Below are positions 12,226 through 23,305 of a stretch of DNA of 64,000 bases, in pieces; within the stretch, counting starts at the first letter, position 1; every line of letters begins with the position of its first letter. A program made the translations under genes and the position numbers. Under the pieces are notes generated by a model that was not told the origin of the DNA, did not search any database, and saw only the letters and a list, made by a program, of their open reading frames with translations. Origin of the DNA: Chionoecetes opilio (lineage: Eukaryota > Arthropoda > Malacostraca > Decapoda > Majidae); assembly GCA_016584305.1 (NCBI GenBank), contig JACEEZ010018908.1, forward strand, positions 653,434 through 717,433. Reading direction: 5' to 3'.

Positions 12226-12618
12226 ATTTCCCAACAGTTTTCCTATTTCCCAAGAGTTTTTCTATTTCCCAAGAGTTTTTCTATTTCCCAAGAAAGTTTC
12301 CTATTTCCCAAGACAGTTTTTCTATTTCCCAAGTTTTCCTATTTCCCAACAGTTTTCCTATTTCCCAACAGTTTTCCTATTTCCCAAGACAGTTTTCCTA
12401 TTTCCCAAGACAGTTCCTATTTACCAAGACAGTTTTCCTATTTCCCAAGACAGTTTTCCTATTTCCCAAGACAGTTCCTATTTACCAAGACAGTTTTCCT
12501 ATTTCCCAAGACAGTTTTTCTATTTCCCAAGACAGCTTTCCTATTTCCCAACAATTTTCCTATTTACCATGACAGTTTTTCTATTTTCCAAGACAGTTTT
12601 CCTATTTCCCAAGACAAG
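12226..12618. repeat. 21-bp satellite, block 1
   Basis: Unit CTATTTCCCAAGACAGTTTT plus C or T, with frequent shortened units lacking GAC. Because 21 is a multiple of three, long ORFs appear in several frames; they are not genes. Confidence 0.95.
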
Positions 12619-13000
12619 TTTTTCTTCTTCTTGTGACCTTAGTCGCTTAGTATCGCTTCATAGGTCCTCTTCCACTTCGTCTCCTTCGTTAACAAAACTT
12701 GTTAACTCTTCCCCTGTTTATTTCACCTGGGAAAGACATTTTGATCAGTTTTCAATCCTTTGATTATCATCCTAATTCATTGTCTATTTTGTGTTCTGAT
12801 CTCCCAACACTGCGTTAGGAACACTTTGGTGAGGTTTACAATACTTTCAGTTTCCTTTCTGTCCCCATACAGCCCTAACACCGTACACAGGGCCCCGTCT
12901 TTCTGCTCTAGTCTCCTGTCCCACTCCTCTCTGCCTAGGACTGTTACTATTGACGCTATAAGCTTTTCCCTCTGACTCCTATACTTGTTGCATTCCACAA

Positions 13001-13661
13001 GTCTATTTCCCAAGACAGTTTTCCTATTTCCCAAGACAGTTCTTATTTCCCAACAGTTTTCCTATTTCCCAAGACAGTTTTCCTATTTCCCAAGACAGTT
13101 TTCCTATTTCCCAAGACAGTTTTCCTATTTCCCAAGACAGTTTTCCTATTTCCCAAGACAGTTCTCCTATTTCCCAAGACAGTTTTCCAATTTCCCAAGA
13201 CAGTTTTCCTATTTCCCAAGACAGTTTTCCTATTTCCCAAGACAGTTTTCCTATTTCCCAAGACATTTTCCTATTTCCCAAGACAGTTTTCCTATTTCCC
13301 AAGACAGTTTTCGTATTTCCCAAGACAGTTTTCCTATTTCCCAAGACAGTTTTCGTATTTCCCAAGACAGTTTTCCAATTTCCCAAGACAGTTTTCCTAT
13401 TTCCCAAGACAGTTTTCCTATTTCCCAAGACAGTTTTCCTATTTCCCAAGACAGTTTTCCTATTTCCCAAGACAGTTTTTCTATTTCCCAAGACAGTTTT
13501 CCTATTTCCCAAGAGTTTTCCTATTTCCCAAGACTTTTCCTATTTCCCAAGACAGTTTTCCTATTTCCCAAGAGTTTTCCTATTTCCCAAGACAGTTTTT
13601 CTATTTCCCAAGACAGTTTTCCTAATTCCCAACAGTTTTCCTATTTCCCAAGACAGTTTTC
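13001..13661. repeat. 21-bp satellite, block 2
   Basis: About 31 units of the same satellite; ends at the foldback insertion at 13662. Confidence 0.95.
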
Positions 13662-13763
13662 GGTTAATATGGAGGAGAGTTTCACGTTAGTTTTCAGAGA
13701 CACCAACTACTTTTTCTTGGCCTACAATAGGTGCTTGTTCTAATGGTGCTAATTTTATTTTGC

Positions 13764-13809
<46 letters not shown>

Positions 13810-13855
13810 GTTGGTGTCTCTGAAAACGAACGTGAAACTCTCCTCCATTATTACC
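13662..13855. mobile_element. Foldback element (GGTWATAATGGA family), internally deleted
   Basis: Left arm starts GGTTAATATGGAGGAG; a poly-A of about 40 follows; the right arm ends CTCCTCCATTATTACC. It is flanked by the 8-bp duplication CAGTTTTC (13654-13661, 13856-13863). The inner half of the right arm is missing. Confidence 0.8.
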
Positions 13856-14153
13856 CAGTTTTCCTATTTCCCAAGACAGTTCTCCTATTTCCCAAGACAG
13901 TTTTCCTATTTCCCAAGACAGTTTTCCTATTTCCCAAGACAGTTTTCCTATTTCCCAAGACAGTTTTCCTATTTCCCAAAACAGTTTTCCTATTTCCCAA
14001 GACAGCTTTCCTATTTCCCAAGACAGTTTTTCTATTTCCCAAAAGTTTTCCTATTTCCCAAGACAGTTTTCCTATTTCCCAAGACAGTTTTTCTATTTCC
14101 CAAGACAGTTTTCCTAATTCCCAACAGTTTTCCTATTTCCCAAGACAGTTTTC
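13856..14153. repeat. 21-bp satellite, block 3
   Basis: Its last ~90 bases are identical to the end of block 2, including irregular units, so satellite and foldback element were duplicated together. Confidence 0.93.
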
Positions 14154-14257
14154 GGTTAATATGGAGGAGAGTTTCACGTTAGTTTTCAGAGACACCAACT
14201 ACTTTTTCTTGGCCTACAATAGGTGCTTGTTCTAATGGTGCTAATTTTATTTTGCGC

Positions 14258-14288
<31 letters not shown>

Positions 14289-14528
14289 TGGTTAAGGTTA
14301 GGTTAGGTTTCTTTATAGGTTAGGTTTCATTAATACATAAGGTTAGGTTAGGTTTCATTAATACATAAGGTTAGGTTAGGTTTCATTTTTTTTTTTTTTT
14401 TTTTCTTTTTTTTGGGGGGGGTTTGCGCAAAATAAAAATAGCACCATTAGAACAAGCACCTATTGTAGGCCAAGAAAAAGTAGTTGGTGTCTCTGAAAAC
14501 GAACGTGAAACTCTCCTCCATTATTACC
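14154..14528. mobile_element. Foldback element (GGTWATAATGGA family), complete
   Basis: Arms of about 107 bp contain CTACAATAGGTGCTTGTTCT, poly-A/T and TTTGCGCAAA. The core is GGTTAGGTTAGGTTTC repeats. 8-bp duplication CAGTTTTC on both sides (14146-14153, 14529-14536). Confidence 0.85.
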
Positions 14529-15628
14529 CAGTTTTCCTATTTCCCAAGACAGTTTTCCTATTTCCCAAGACAGTTTTCCTATTTCCCAAGACAGTTTTCC
14601 TATTTCCCAAGACAGTTTTCCTATTTCCCAAAACAGTTTTCCTATTTCCCAAGAGTTTTCCTATTTCCCAAGACAGTTTTCCTATTTCCCAAGACAGTTT
14701 TCCTATTTCCCAAGACAGTTTTCCTATTTCCCAAGACAGTTTTCGTATTTCCCAAGACAGTTTTCGTATTTCCCTAGACAGTTTTCCTATTTCCCAAGAC
14801 AGTTTTTCTATTTCCCAAGACAGTTTTTCTATTTCCCAAGACAGTTTTTCTATTTTTCCTATTTCCCAAGACAGTTTTTCTATTTCCCAAGACAGTTTTT
14901 CTATTTCCCAAGACAGTTTTCCTATTTCCCAAGACAGTTTTCCTATTTCTCAAGACAATTTTCCTATTTCCCAAGACGATTTTCCTATTTCCCAAGACAG
15001 TTTTCCTATTTCCCAAGACAGTTTTTCTCTTTCCCAAGACAGTTTTCGTATTTCCCAAGACAGTTTTCCTATTTCCCAAGACAGTTTTCCTTTTTCCCAA
15101 GACAGTTTTCCTATTTCCCAAGACAGTTTTCCTATTTCCCAAGACAGTTTTTCTATTTCCCAAGACTTTTTTTCTATTTCCCAAGACAGTTTTCCTATTT
15201 CCCAAGACAGTTTTCCTGTTTCCCAACAGTTTTCCAATTTCCCAAGACAGTTTTTCTATTTCCCAAGACAGTTTTCCTATTTCCCAAGACAGTTTTCCTA
15301 TTTCCCAAGACAGTTTTCCTATTTCCCAAGACAGTTTTTCTATTTCTCAAGACAGTTTTCCTATTTCCCAAGACAGTTTTCGTATTTCCCAAGACAGTTT
15401 TCCTATTTCCCAAGACAGTTTTCCTATTTCCCAAGACAGTTTTTCTATTTCCCAAGACAGTTTTCCTATTTCCCAAGAATTTTCCTATTTCCCAAGACAG
15501 TTTTCCTATTTCCCAAGACAGTTCTCCTATTTCCCAAGACAGTTCTCCTATTTCCCAAGACAGCTCTCCTATTTCCCAAGACAGTTCTCCTATTTCCCAA
15601 AACAATTCTCCTATTTCCCAGACAGTGC
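14529..15628. repeat. 21-bp satellite, block 4
   Basis: More than 50 units; the last units carry CAGTTCTC instead of CAGTTTTC. Open in more than one frame on both strands. Confidence 0.95.
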
Positions 15629-15922
15629 CAGTTCTTAATCTTGATACACTACAGTACCCAATTTACATATATTGTCTCAGCTTCTACCCGTGTTTGTGCA
15701 TTCAGGAATACAATACCAGCAAAAGCTTGAACAGTACTAAGGTTAGGTGACGTCACCAATGGGGGTGGTGGGGGGAGGGGGGCGTGACCAATGCCCATGT
15801 ATTGCATTACACTGCAGTTTTACAGTGTTGTGGGACGAGCAAAAAATGTGGCCAATAATGAAATACCATTTATTTTTCCTTTTCATTTATTACAAGTGGA
15901 ACTGTCGTCGACGAGAGCTCTC

Positions 15923-16799
15923 GGTTGGGTTATAGCGGTCGTTTTCAGAGACACCGACTAATTTTTCCTGGCCTACAATAGGTGCTTTTTATAATGGAGA
16001 TAGTTTTATTTTCCGGAAACCCATAAAAAAAAAAAAAAATCATCACCGAATTTTATGCATGGTTAAGGTTAAGGTTAGGTTAGGTATACTTAGTGGTTAA
16101 GGTTAGGTTAGGTTTCATTAAAACCTATTAGGTTAGGTTTGGTATGTTCTATTCAATTACGTACTTCCCTGTTTTCTGAGATCCTGACTAATTTCTCCCG
16201 GCCAAGTTTTAGTGCTTTTTCGGTAAATTTCAAGATGAACACCGAACTTCCTTTGGTGGACGAAACTATTTTTTTCTGGTGAGTTTTGATGTGTTTTGAA
16301 TTAATCTGCTAACCGTTTCTGTCGCAAATCAAATTATTTTTTTATTGTTGCAAAAATGACAAAAACAAACAAATTGAACCTAACCGAACCTAGACCTAAC
16401 CTCATCTGTACCAAACCTAAGCTTTACCTAACCTAACCTAACCTATACCTAACCTAACCTAACCTTTACCTAACTAAAAAAAAAAAAAAAAAAAATTTGC
16501 GACAGAAACGGTTAGCATATTAATTTAAAACACATCAAAACTCACCAGAAAAAAATAGTTTCGTCCACCAAAGTGAATTCGGTGCTCATCTGGAATAATA
16601 CCGCTTTTTCTGATGGAGATAGTGTTTTAAATGGAAACGGCGACCATAAAATTCGGGGATGATTTAATTTTTTTTTTTTTTTTAAATATGGGTTTCCGAA
16701 AAATAAAACTATCTCCATTACAAAAAGCACCTATTGTAGGCCAGGAAAAATTAGTTGGTGTCTCTGAAAACGACCGCGAAGTCCTCGTCCATTATTACC
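15923..16799. mobile_element. Foldback element (GGTWATAATGGA family) with a nested element
   Basis: Arms contain CCTACAATAGGTGCTTTTTA and AATGGAGATAGTTTTATTTT; inner arms carry CCAAGTTTTAGTGCTTTTTC. The core has GGTTAGGTTAGGTTTC words. The left tip is deleted relative to the copy at 47.7 kb. A second element sits at 16222-16602. Confidence 0.75.
16222..16602. mobile_element. Nested foldback element (GGTATTATTCCAGATG family)
   Basis: Arms contain GAACACCGAACTTCCTTTGG and TTAATCTGCTAACCGTTTCT. The core is CCTAACCTAACC repeats beside poly-A. 8-bp duplication GCTTTTTC at 16214-16221 and 16603-16610. Confidence 0.83.
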
Positions 16800-16970
16800 C
16801 TTATTACTTATATACTCGATGCTTGTCGAGAGCTGCTTGGTATGGGAAAGGAGCCTGCATGGGAACTCGCGCGTGGTGACCCCCAGGAGTGGCGTCGTAG
16901 GGTGGGCGAGGCGACGCGCCCCCCGGCATATGCCCCCAATGATTGATTGATTGACTTATATACTTATATA
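16800..16970 (+). pseudogene. LINE 3' end fragment
   Basis: Reads RGDPQEWRRRVGEATRPPAY then APND, stop, then (TTGA)n, like the C-terminal tail of decapod LINE reverse transcriptases. It lies about 90 bases before the probable 5'UTR exon of DNMT2. Confidence 0.5.
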
Positions 16971-17081
16971 TTTTTATTGCTTGTGTTCCCAGGTTAATTA
17001 TTGACAATTTTATATTTTCATTTTTCATTACAAATTAATTTTACTGGCGCTCTTTTTTTCAGATTAGAAAACCCGCAGAAG

Positions 17082-20000
17082 ATGCTGAGAATCCTGGAAT
17101 TGTACAGTGGGATAGGAGGCATGCAAACAGCAGCCCAAGGTTAGATGTGCTATTTATTTGATGTGAGCTGGCAGGCTGTAGAAGAATTGACAAAATTATC
17201 CTATTGCTTACCTATCACTTTGTCTTCTGAATGATCATTACTCAACCATCAAACCCCTTTGGTCGACTGTCATTACATGATGACACTAATTATTAGGGTC
17301 TCTGGTTGGCTTTCATTATTTAATCTGTAGTGATTCCTGGTAAACTATTTGAGCAGCATTGGTGATGCTGTGCATGAAGGGTAACAATGACCCTCTGCCT
17401 AGGTCTGCACACCCAACTACTTGCATGACTCCTTAAGGGGCTATTACACTGGGCAAATTTTCCGCTGATCTTCAGTCAAACTCCGATTACCGCTGTCGTG
17501 GTTCTCATTTCCGGCGATTTTGAGGGTATCCGCGATCTCCCAAAGCTACGGGAGATTTCACTGAAGGACCGCGATAATCCTTTGATACCCCCATGAACAT
17601 CTAGGAAATATAAATGATTTTTTTTTAGTTGTTGTCCAGCTAGTACCATTTGTGAACATATGATACACATTACCCATGTCCACCCTTCCCCTCTGATTAA
17701 AACATCGATCAGATAACACATCTTGAACAAGTGGATGACCTTAACTCATTCCTCATTAACTTTCATCACTGTCCTATCATGCTTGATGCACCTAGAATAC
17801 TAATGCTCTTTTCTTCTCATACGGACCTGATTTTATCTATCATACTTATTATTGATGTAGAAATAATGTGATGCATAGATTGATTGATTTAATGCCCAAA
17901 AAGGTGAATGTGCCGGACAACAGAGGTCATATGGCACTATGGCAAAGCATAAAAAGGGGAGGGGTTATAGAAAAATAGCAAAACGGTGAGGGAAGGGGAA
18001 AGAACGGAATGTTACAGCAGGATGGTTAGATCAGATGCAGGATGTGGATTTGTTGGAGGAAGGAGGTTAAATTTTCCAGGGAGAAGGAGGGGGATTCCGG
18101 GAGAATGTCCGCAAGATATGTGATGCATAGAATGACAGTGAAGTGCATACCTAACAGCTCCATTTCTCTTGACCCTAATGTTTCAGAGAGTGGACTGCCC
18201 TTCAAAGTCGAGGCCTCCTATGAGATTAATCCTGTCGCCATAGAGGTGTACTGCAGGAGCTTCCCCGGCGCTGGCAAGCCCCGCAACATCCTGGGCCTCA
18301 CTGTGGAAGACCTCACGGGACTCAACCCTGACATTATTATGATGAGTCCACCTTGCCAGCCATTCACAAGGTTTTTATCAGTGCTTTTAATTATTTCTAA
18401 GTTTATTGTACATAATGTAAAAACAGGTGATGAAGGAGACACGGGCTGGGATTGTACATCTTATAAATGTGTACAGTTGTATAAATATTGTGACAGGCAA
18501 AAAGCAACAGGTTAGCTCTCCAGAAGTGTATTCCAGCCCTTCTTGTGCCAGACAGGGTTTGAAACGAGATGCTGAGGATGCCCGTTCCTCCTCGTTCTGC
18601 ACTTGGTGGATCTCCTGCGTCAGGTCCCACAGCCTCCCAGAATGATCCTGCTGGAGAATGTGGCTGGCTATGAGACCTCCCAGACCAGAGAGAAGCTGGT
18701 GGACATGCTCCTCCATAGGGGATACACGTGGCAGGTGAGAAATTGAAGCTATTAAATTTACACTCGCTCGAGAGGCGTAGAGTAAGGGGCGATCTGATAG
18801 AAGTTTTTAAATGGATAAAGGGATACAATAAAGGTGATGTAGGAACAGTTCTTGCAGCTAGTAAGCAGGGTAGAACAAGAAGTAACGGATTCAAGCTGGA
18901 AAAGTGTAGATTTAAAAAGAAAATAGGGAGAACCGGTTCACAAATAGGGTGGTGAATGATTGGAATGGACTCAGTCATCAGGTGGTCAATGCGGAGTCTT
19001 TTGGGGTCTTTAAAAGGAGTCTGGATAAATTCATGGATGTGGATGAAAGGTGGATATAGGTAGAGTTAAGTAACAGGAACTACCTCGTGTAGGTTTCACG
19101 GCTTCTTGTAGCTTCCTTATTTCTTATGTTCTTATGTTCTAAATTCAGCCATGATCCACCTACTTACCTATTTTATATAAGAAGTACAGGTCCACAATCC
19201 TTAATCCAAAATCCATGGGACTAGCTATGTTTCAAATAGGTATTTTTGTTTACGATAAATAAAAAGTTAAACATAAAATGGATAATCAGTGCGTGGGTGG
19301 AGAAGACTGCACTGCTTGCGTGGATGGTGTGCGGTCATTTCAAATTGCTTGCACTTGGGAATGTTTCGTATTTTTATATTATTAATTTTTAGATTTTTGC
19401 TAACCATATTTGCGCTGGTGTTTTGAGCGTGCTGAAGGCCAGAATGCTGGTTAATAGAGCTTTTACTGTATACAAAAACATAAAGTGAATTCCTCCTAAG
19501 TCCCTCCAGGTTTCTTTTAAGCTCCTGTTGGGTTGGGTTGAGGTTGCTCTGTGTTGGATACCACCTGAAGTGTTTGGGAAAACGTCTTGTGTATGAGGAA
19601 AAAATATATACGAGTATGTTTATAATCCTAATTCGATATTCATAGTTATAATGATTTTATTCACCAGGAGTTCCTGCTATCCCCCACCCAGTTCGGGATT
19701 CCTAACTCCCGCCTGCGCTACTACCTATTAGCAAAACTGTCCACAGAATCTTTCCCTTTCACCACTTCCCAAATGGTAAGTTGATGTGACGTGTTTATCT
19801 ATTATTTTAACCCCTTCACGCCTAGATCTTTCCTTATCTATAAAAAATTGTATGTTATCGAGCCATAAAATTACAAAAAGGAACTGAATATACGAAATTA
19901 GTTAGTCGACAAGGATACAAAACAGGTCCTATCTATAAAATATTGCTTATGTTTACTAAAAATCGTCTAATGGTAGCTAAATTACAATGGAAATTACGTT

Positions 20001-21875
20001 CTGGGCTTCAAGGGGTTCATGTTTCTTCCTCGGAGTTCCCTCAAGAGAGCAGTCTTGACAAAATCACCACTTTCTCCTTTCCGTACACTTTATCTTTTAT
20101 CCTGCACTTGTATCCCCACTGCTCCTCACCCTCATATATTCTGCCACTCATAGCACTTTGTAATAACCTTTTCCTGTCAACCCAAATCATCTATCCTGAT
20201 ATCTACTCTCTCTTTTACATCAAAATGTTCTCTATACTCTTCTGTGACCAAAGCAGGATGAGCAATTTGATGATGCAATGGGTAAAGGAGAATACACGAT
20301 GCAGGGGAGATGACCACCCATAAAGATTTGATTTAGTATTTACAAAAACATTGGCTCTGATCAGATAAATTACACGTGCCCCTTCAGAAAAAAGTGACCA
20401 AGTTGTCCCAGAAATAGAGATGCAGGGAGATATTATAGAGGTAGAAATAGAGATGCAGGGAGATATTATAGAGGTAGAAATAGAGATGCAGGGAGATATT
20501 ATAGAGGCAGAAATAGAGATGCAGGGAGATATTGTAGAGGCAGAAATAGAGATGCAGGGAGATATTGTAGAGGTAGAAATAGAGATGCAGGGAGATATTG
20601 TAGAGGTAGAAATAGAGATGCAGGGAGATATTATAGAGGTAGAAATAGAGATGCAGGGAGATATTATAGAGGTAGAAATAGAGATGCAGGGAAATATTAT
20701 AGAGGCAGAAATAGAGATGCAGGGAGATATTATAGAGGTAGAAATAGAGATGCAGGGAGATATTGTAGAGGTAGAAATAGAGATGCAGGGAGATATTGTA
20801 GAGGTAGAAATAGAGATGCAGGGAGATATTGTAGAGGTAGAAATAGATGAATCACTTAAAAGAGAAGAAGCCATGCAAAGACAAACTTCATGGATTTATA
20901 TTTTTTTGTTCGTGGAATTCAGTGGAGAGAAATGAGGGGAATGACAGATGTCGTCCACACTGTTACAATGGGGAGGAGGGCGAGGCTTCCATCAAACATT
21001 GTGTGTTGCTCTGCCTCCTGTGTGCTGTGTGTTAACCCCTTGAGACCCAGAACGTAATTTCCATTGTAATTTTGGCACCATTAGATTATTTTCAGTGATT
21101 ATAAGCAATTTTTTATAGATATGACATGTTTAAAATCTTTGTCCACTAACTAACATGGTATATACAGTTACATTCTCGTAATTTTATGGCTAACAACGTA
21201 CACTTTTTTTTATAGCAAAGGAAAGATCTGGGCGTGAAGGTTTTAAACAAGCTCATTTATTTGCTCATTCGTATGTTGTTTATGTCTCAGTATAATTCTC
21301 TACCCATTGTGTTTAGTAAAGTTTAGATATTTGTTAGTTTTATTTTGCAGGCAGACGGAAGGAAACTCCATTGTATAGCATTGTTAACTTTTCTTGTGTT
21401 AATGTACTTTTTTATTCACTTCCTTCTAGTATGCCACCTTGTTTTTTTTGTGGAAAGAAAGGGCAAAAATGTATCTGCCAAAACTTATATTTAGTATTTC
21501 TCTACTTATTTAGTCACTTCTTTTATTGGTAGTATCCTTACAATCTACAGACATCTCAGACTTTAAGATTTGTTTAGTACATTACTTGTTTAAATACAGT
21601 AAAACCTCTCATATTCGGACTAATTGGGCCCAGGAGTGGTTCGAGTAATGCAAGGATCCGAATAATGGGGGGATATGTACAAAAAAACTAACAAAAAATT
21701 CTAGGTGTATTGTATTATATACAATACACCTATATATTTATACACCTATATATATATACACCTATGTTTATATATAGCTAGGAAATTTTGACCCTTAAAA
21801 AAAAAAAAAAAAAAAAATCTAGGTATATACAGTATGAATCTACATATATACAGTATGTAGCTAGGAAATTTCGAC

Positions 21876-21908
<33 letters not shown>

Positions 21909-22664
21909 CTAGGTGTATACTATATAGCTAGGAAATTTTGACCCCTAAAAAAAAAAAAAAAAAAAAGGAGGAGGTCCGAATAATGTCAAAGTCCGAATAA
22001 TGAGGGTCCGCATACGAGAGGTTTTACTGTATATATTTTTCTTTTTTTTCAGGTGCTAACAGAGTTGCCGTTCTGCCTGTGTGTGCCGCGTGGAGCCCCT
22101 GCCCAGCCTCATAGTAAGCCCTGCTGCCAGTGTTCAAAACCCATCAAACCATCATTACAATTGCTTTTGCAAAAGTTCCATTCTCATTACGAGGAGTGTT
22201 CAACAAGGAACCCGTCATCTGGGCTACCATCACTTTCTCGTTATCTAGATGCCGATATTGACTTAAATAATTTTCTATTGCCAGAGAAAGTGTTGAAAAA
22301 GTATAACATGTTGCTAGACATTGTTAATTGTCATTCACAAAGGTCATGTTGTTTTACTAAGGGCTATGCTCACTATGTTGAAGGCACAGGATCTGTTATC
22401 CAGCACAATACTCAGGCTGATATGACAGAGATTTACTCAAAAGTACAAATGATAAATGATAATGAGCCACTTAAGATAGAGTTGTTAGGGCAACTGGAGC
22501 TGAGGTATTTCAGTCCAGAGGAAGTGGCTCGCCTGATGTGCTTTCCACCCTGGTTCACCTTTCCTCCCACAACAACAAAAAAGCAGAGATACAGATTGCT
22601 AGGGAACAGCATCAATGTTTTAGTTGTAGCTTCCCTTCTAACAGTCTTGGTGGGAAATCAATAA
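17082..22664 (+). CDS. TRDMT1: tRNA (cytosine-5) methyltransferase DNMT2/TRDMT1
   Basis: Five exons: 17082-17139 (MLRILELYSGIGGMQTAAQ, the SAM-binding motif I), 18187-18370 (ends SPPCQPFTR, motif IV with the catalytic cysteine), 18552-18734 (DARSSSF, LHLVDLL, MILLENV with the motif VI Glu), 19668-19775 (EFLLSPTQFGIPNSRLRYYL) and 22053-22664 (target-recognition and C-terminal part with the DNMT2 hallmark CFTKGY, EGTGSV and RYRLLGNS). Total about 381 residues, close to the usual ~390. The enzyme methylates C38 of tRNA-Asp and related tRNAs. All junctions fit except inside exon 3: the reading frame must change between 18597 and 18598, where one base appears to be missing, because the upstream frame meets TGA at the PRM codons. 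The stop codon lies inside an AATAAA hexamer (22660-22665). Introns hold a LINE tail, a TTAA MITE, a 33-bp minisatellite, a second TTAA MITE and a Tigger-like MITE. Start chosen at the first ATG after a likely 5'UTR acceptor (17062). Confidence 0.93.
17140..18186 (+). other. DNMT2 intron 1
   Basis: No gene. Contains one end of a dispersed repeat (GGGGCTATTACACTGGGCAA at 17439) and a probable decayed retroelement tail at 17.88-18.02 kb. Confidence 0.4.
18740..19140 (+). pseudogene. LINE reverse-transcriptase C-terminal tail, in DNMT2 intron 3
   Basis: Reads RRVRGDLIEVFKWIKGYNKG and GRTRSNGFKLEKCRFKKKIG, the common end of decapod LINE ORF2. It finishes with CTTATGTTCTTATGTTCT. Starts almost at the exon 3 donor. 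Confidence 0.72.
19807..20019 (+). mobile_element. TTAA MITE copy 4
   Basis: In DNMT2 intron 4, 31 bases after the exon 4 donor. Right TTAA has mutated to TTCA. Confidence 0.78.
20418..20847. repeat. 33-bp tandem repeat in DNMT2 intron 4
   Basis: Thirteen units of GAGATGCAGGGAGATATTAT plus 13 bases, differing by single changes. It is open as an acidic 11-residue repeat (EMQGDIIEVEI) on the plus strand and as SISTS-type repeats on the minus strand. Intronic, so not coding for DNMT2. Confidence 0.93.
21032..21246 (-). mobile_element. TTAA MITE copy 5
   Basis: In DNMT2 intron 4. The right end has decayed (AAGGTTTTAA instead of AAGGGGTTAA). Confidence 0.75.
21597..22029. mobile_element. Tigger/pogo-like MITE in DNMT2 intron 4
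   Basis: Ends CAGTAAAACCTCTCATATTC and GAGAGGTTTTACTG, flanked by TA. Inside, GGAAATTT(T/C)GACC and poly-A recur three times. It ends 23 bases before exon 5. Confidence 0.8.
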
Positions 22665-22665
22665 A
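22660..22665 (+). promoter_or_regulatory. AATAAA hexamer overlapping the DNMT2 stop codon
   Basis: The TAA stop at 22662-22664 is part of AATAAA. It may or may not be the working poly(A) signal. Confidence 0.5.
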
Positions 22666-22853
22666 CCTTTACCACATTAATATCTATTTTCTATCCATCT
22701 GAAAAAATATGAAGCTTTTTTAATGAAAATCAAACTTTTTCTGACATCATGCCAATAAGTTTATTTGAAATACATATAACATCTGAACAGAAATTATTGA
22801 TACCCAAATAGTGATCACTGGCAAAGACATTGAGTCCACAATGAGTACCTTCC

Positions 22854-23228
22854 TATAGTCTATTATTTTTATTATGGTCAAAATGCAGTAAGGAAGCCAC
22901 GCCCCCTGCCTCCCCCTCTATTCTACGGGGCAGCTGATTGGTGCACTCCTCGTATCATCACCACCAATCACAATATCTTCACTACTTAACAGCGCCTGAC
23001 CACTGGACAGAGCAATCTTCACCATAAAGGGATTTTTTATTTTGTCACCCGCTGTAGTAAAGATTGCTCTGTCCAGTGGTCACGCGCTGTTAAGTAGTGA
23101 AGATATTGTGATTGGTAGTGATGATACGAGGAATGCACCAATCAGCTGCCCCGTAGAATAGAAGGGGAGGCAGGGGGCGTGACTTCCTTAGTGCATTTTG
23201 ACCATTATAAAAAAAATTGACTATAGTT
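22854..23228. mobile_element. Long hairpin element between DNMT2 and gene A
   Basis: Arms of about 160 bp, for example GGCAGCTGATTGGTGCACTC and its complement, and GACAGAGCAATCTTCAC inverted. Ends read TATAGTCTATT and AATTGACTATA. The loop is AT-rich. Confidence 0.85.
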
Positions 23229-23305
23229 GACAGCTTACAGGCATAGTGTGGTAATTGGTCACATCATTATACTCATGTGAAGTGGTATGTTATGTCTGCC
23301 TTGAC

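Noticed and set aside
12985..15730. Long ORFs of 162 to 435 codons in the 21-bp repeats
   Set aside because: Unit length is a multiple of three and no stop occurs in several frames on both strands; no domain, start context or splice support.
20215..20935. 171- and 219-codon ORFs over the 33-bp repeat
   Set aside because: They lie inside DNMT2 intron 4 and both strands are open because the unit is 33 bp.
17082..22664. Calling DNMT2 a pseudogene
   Set aside because: Only one frame problem was seen and all catalytic motifs and other splice sites are intact, so a sequencing or assembly error is at least as likely.
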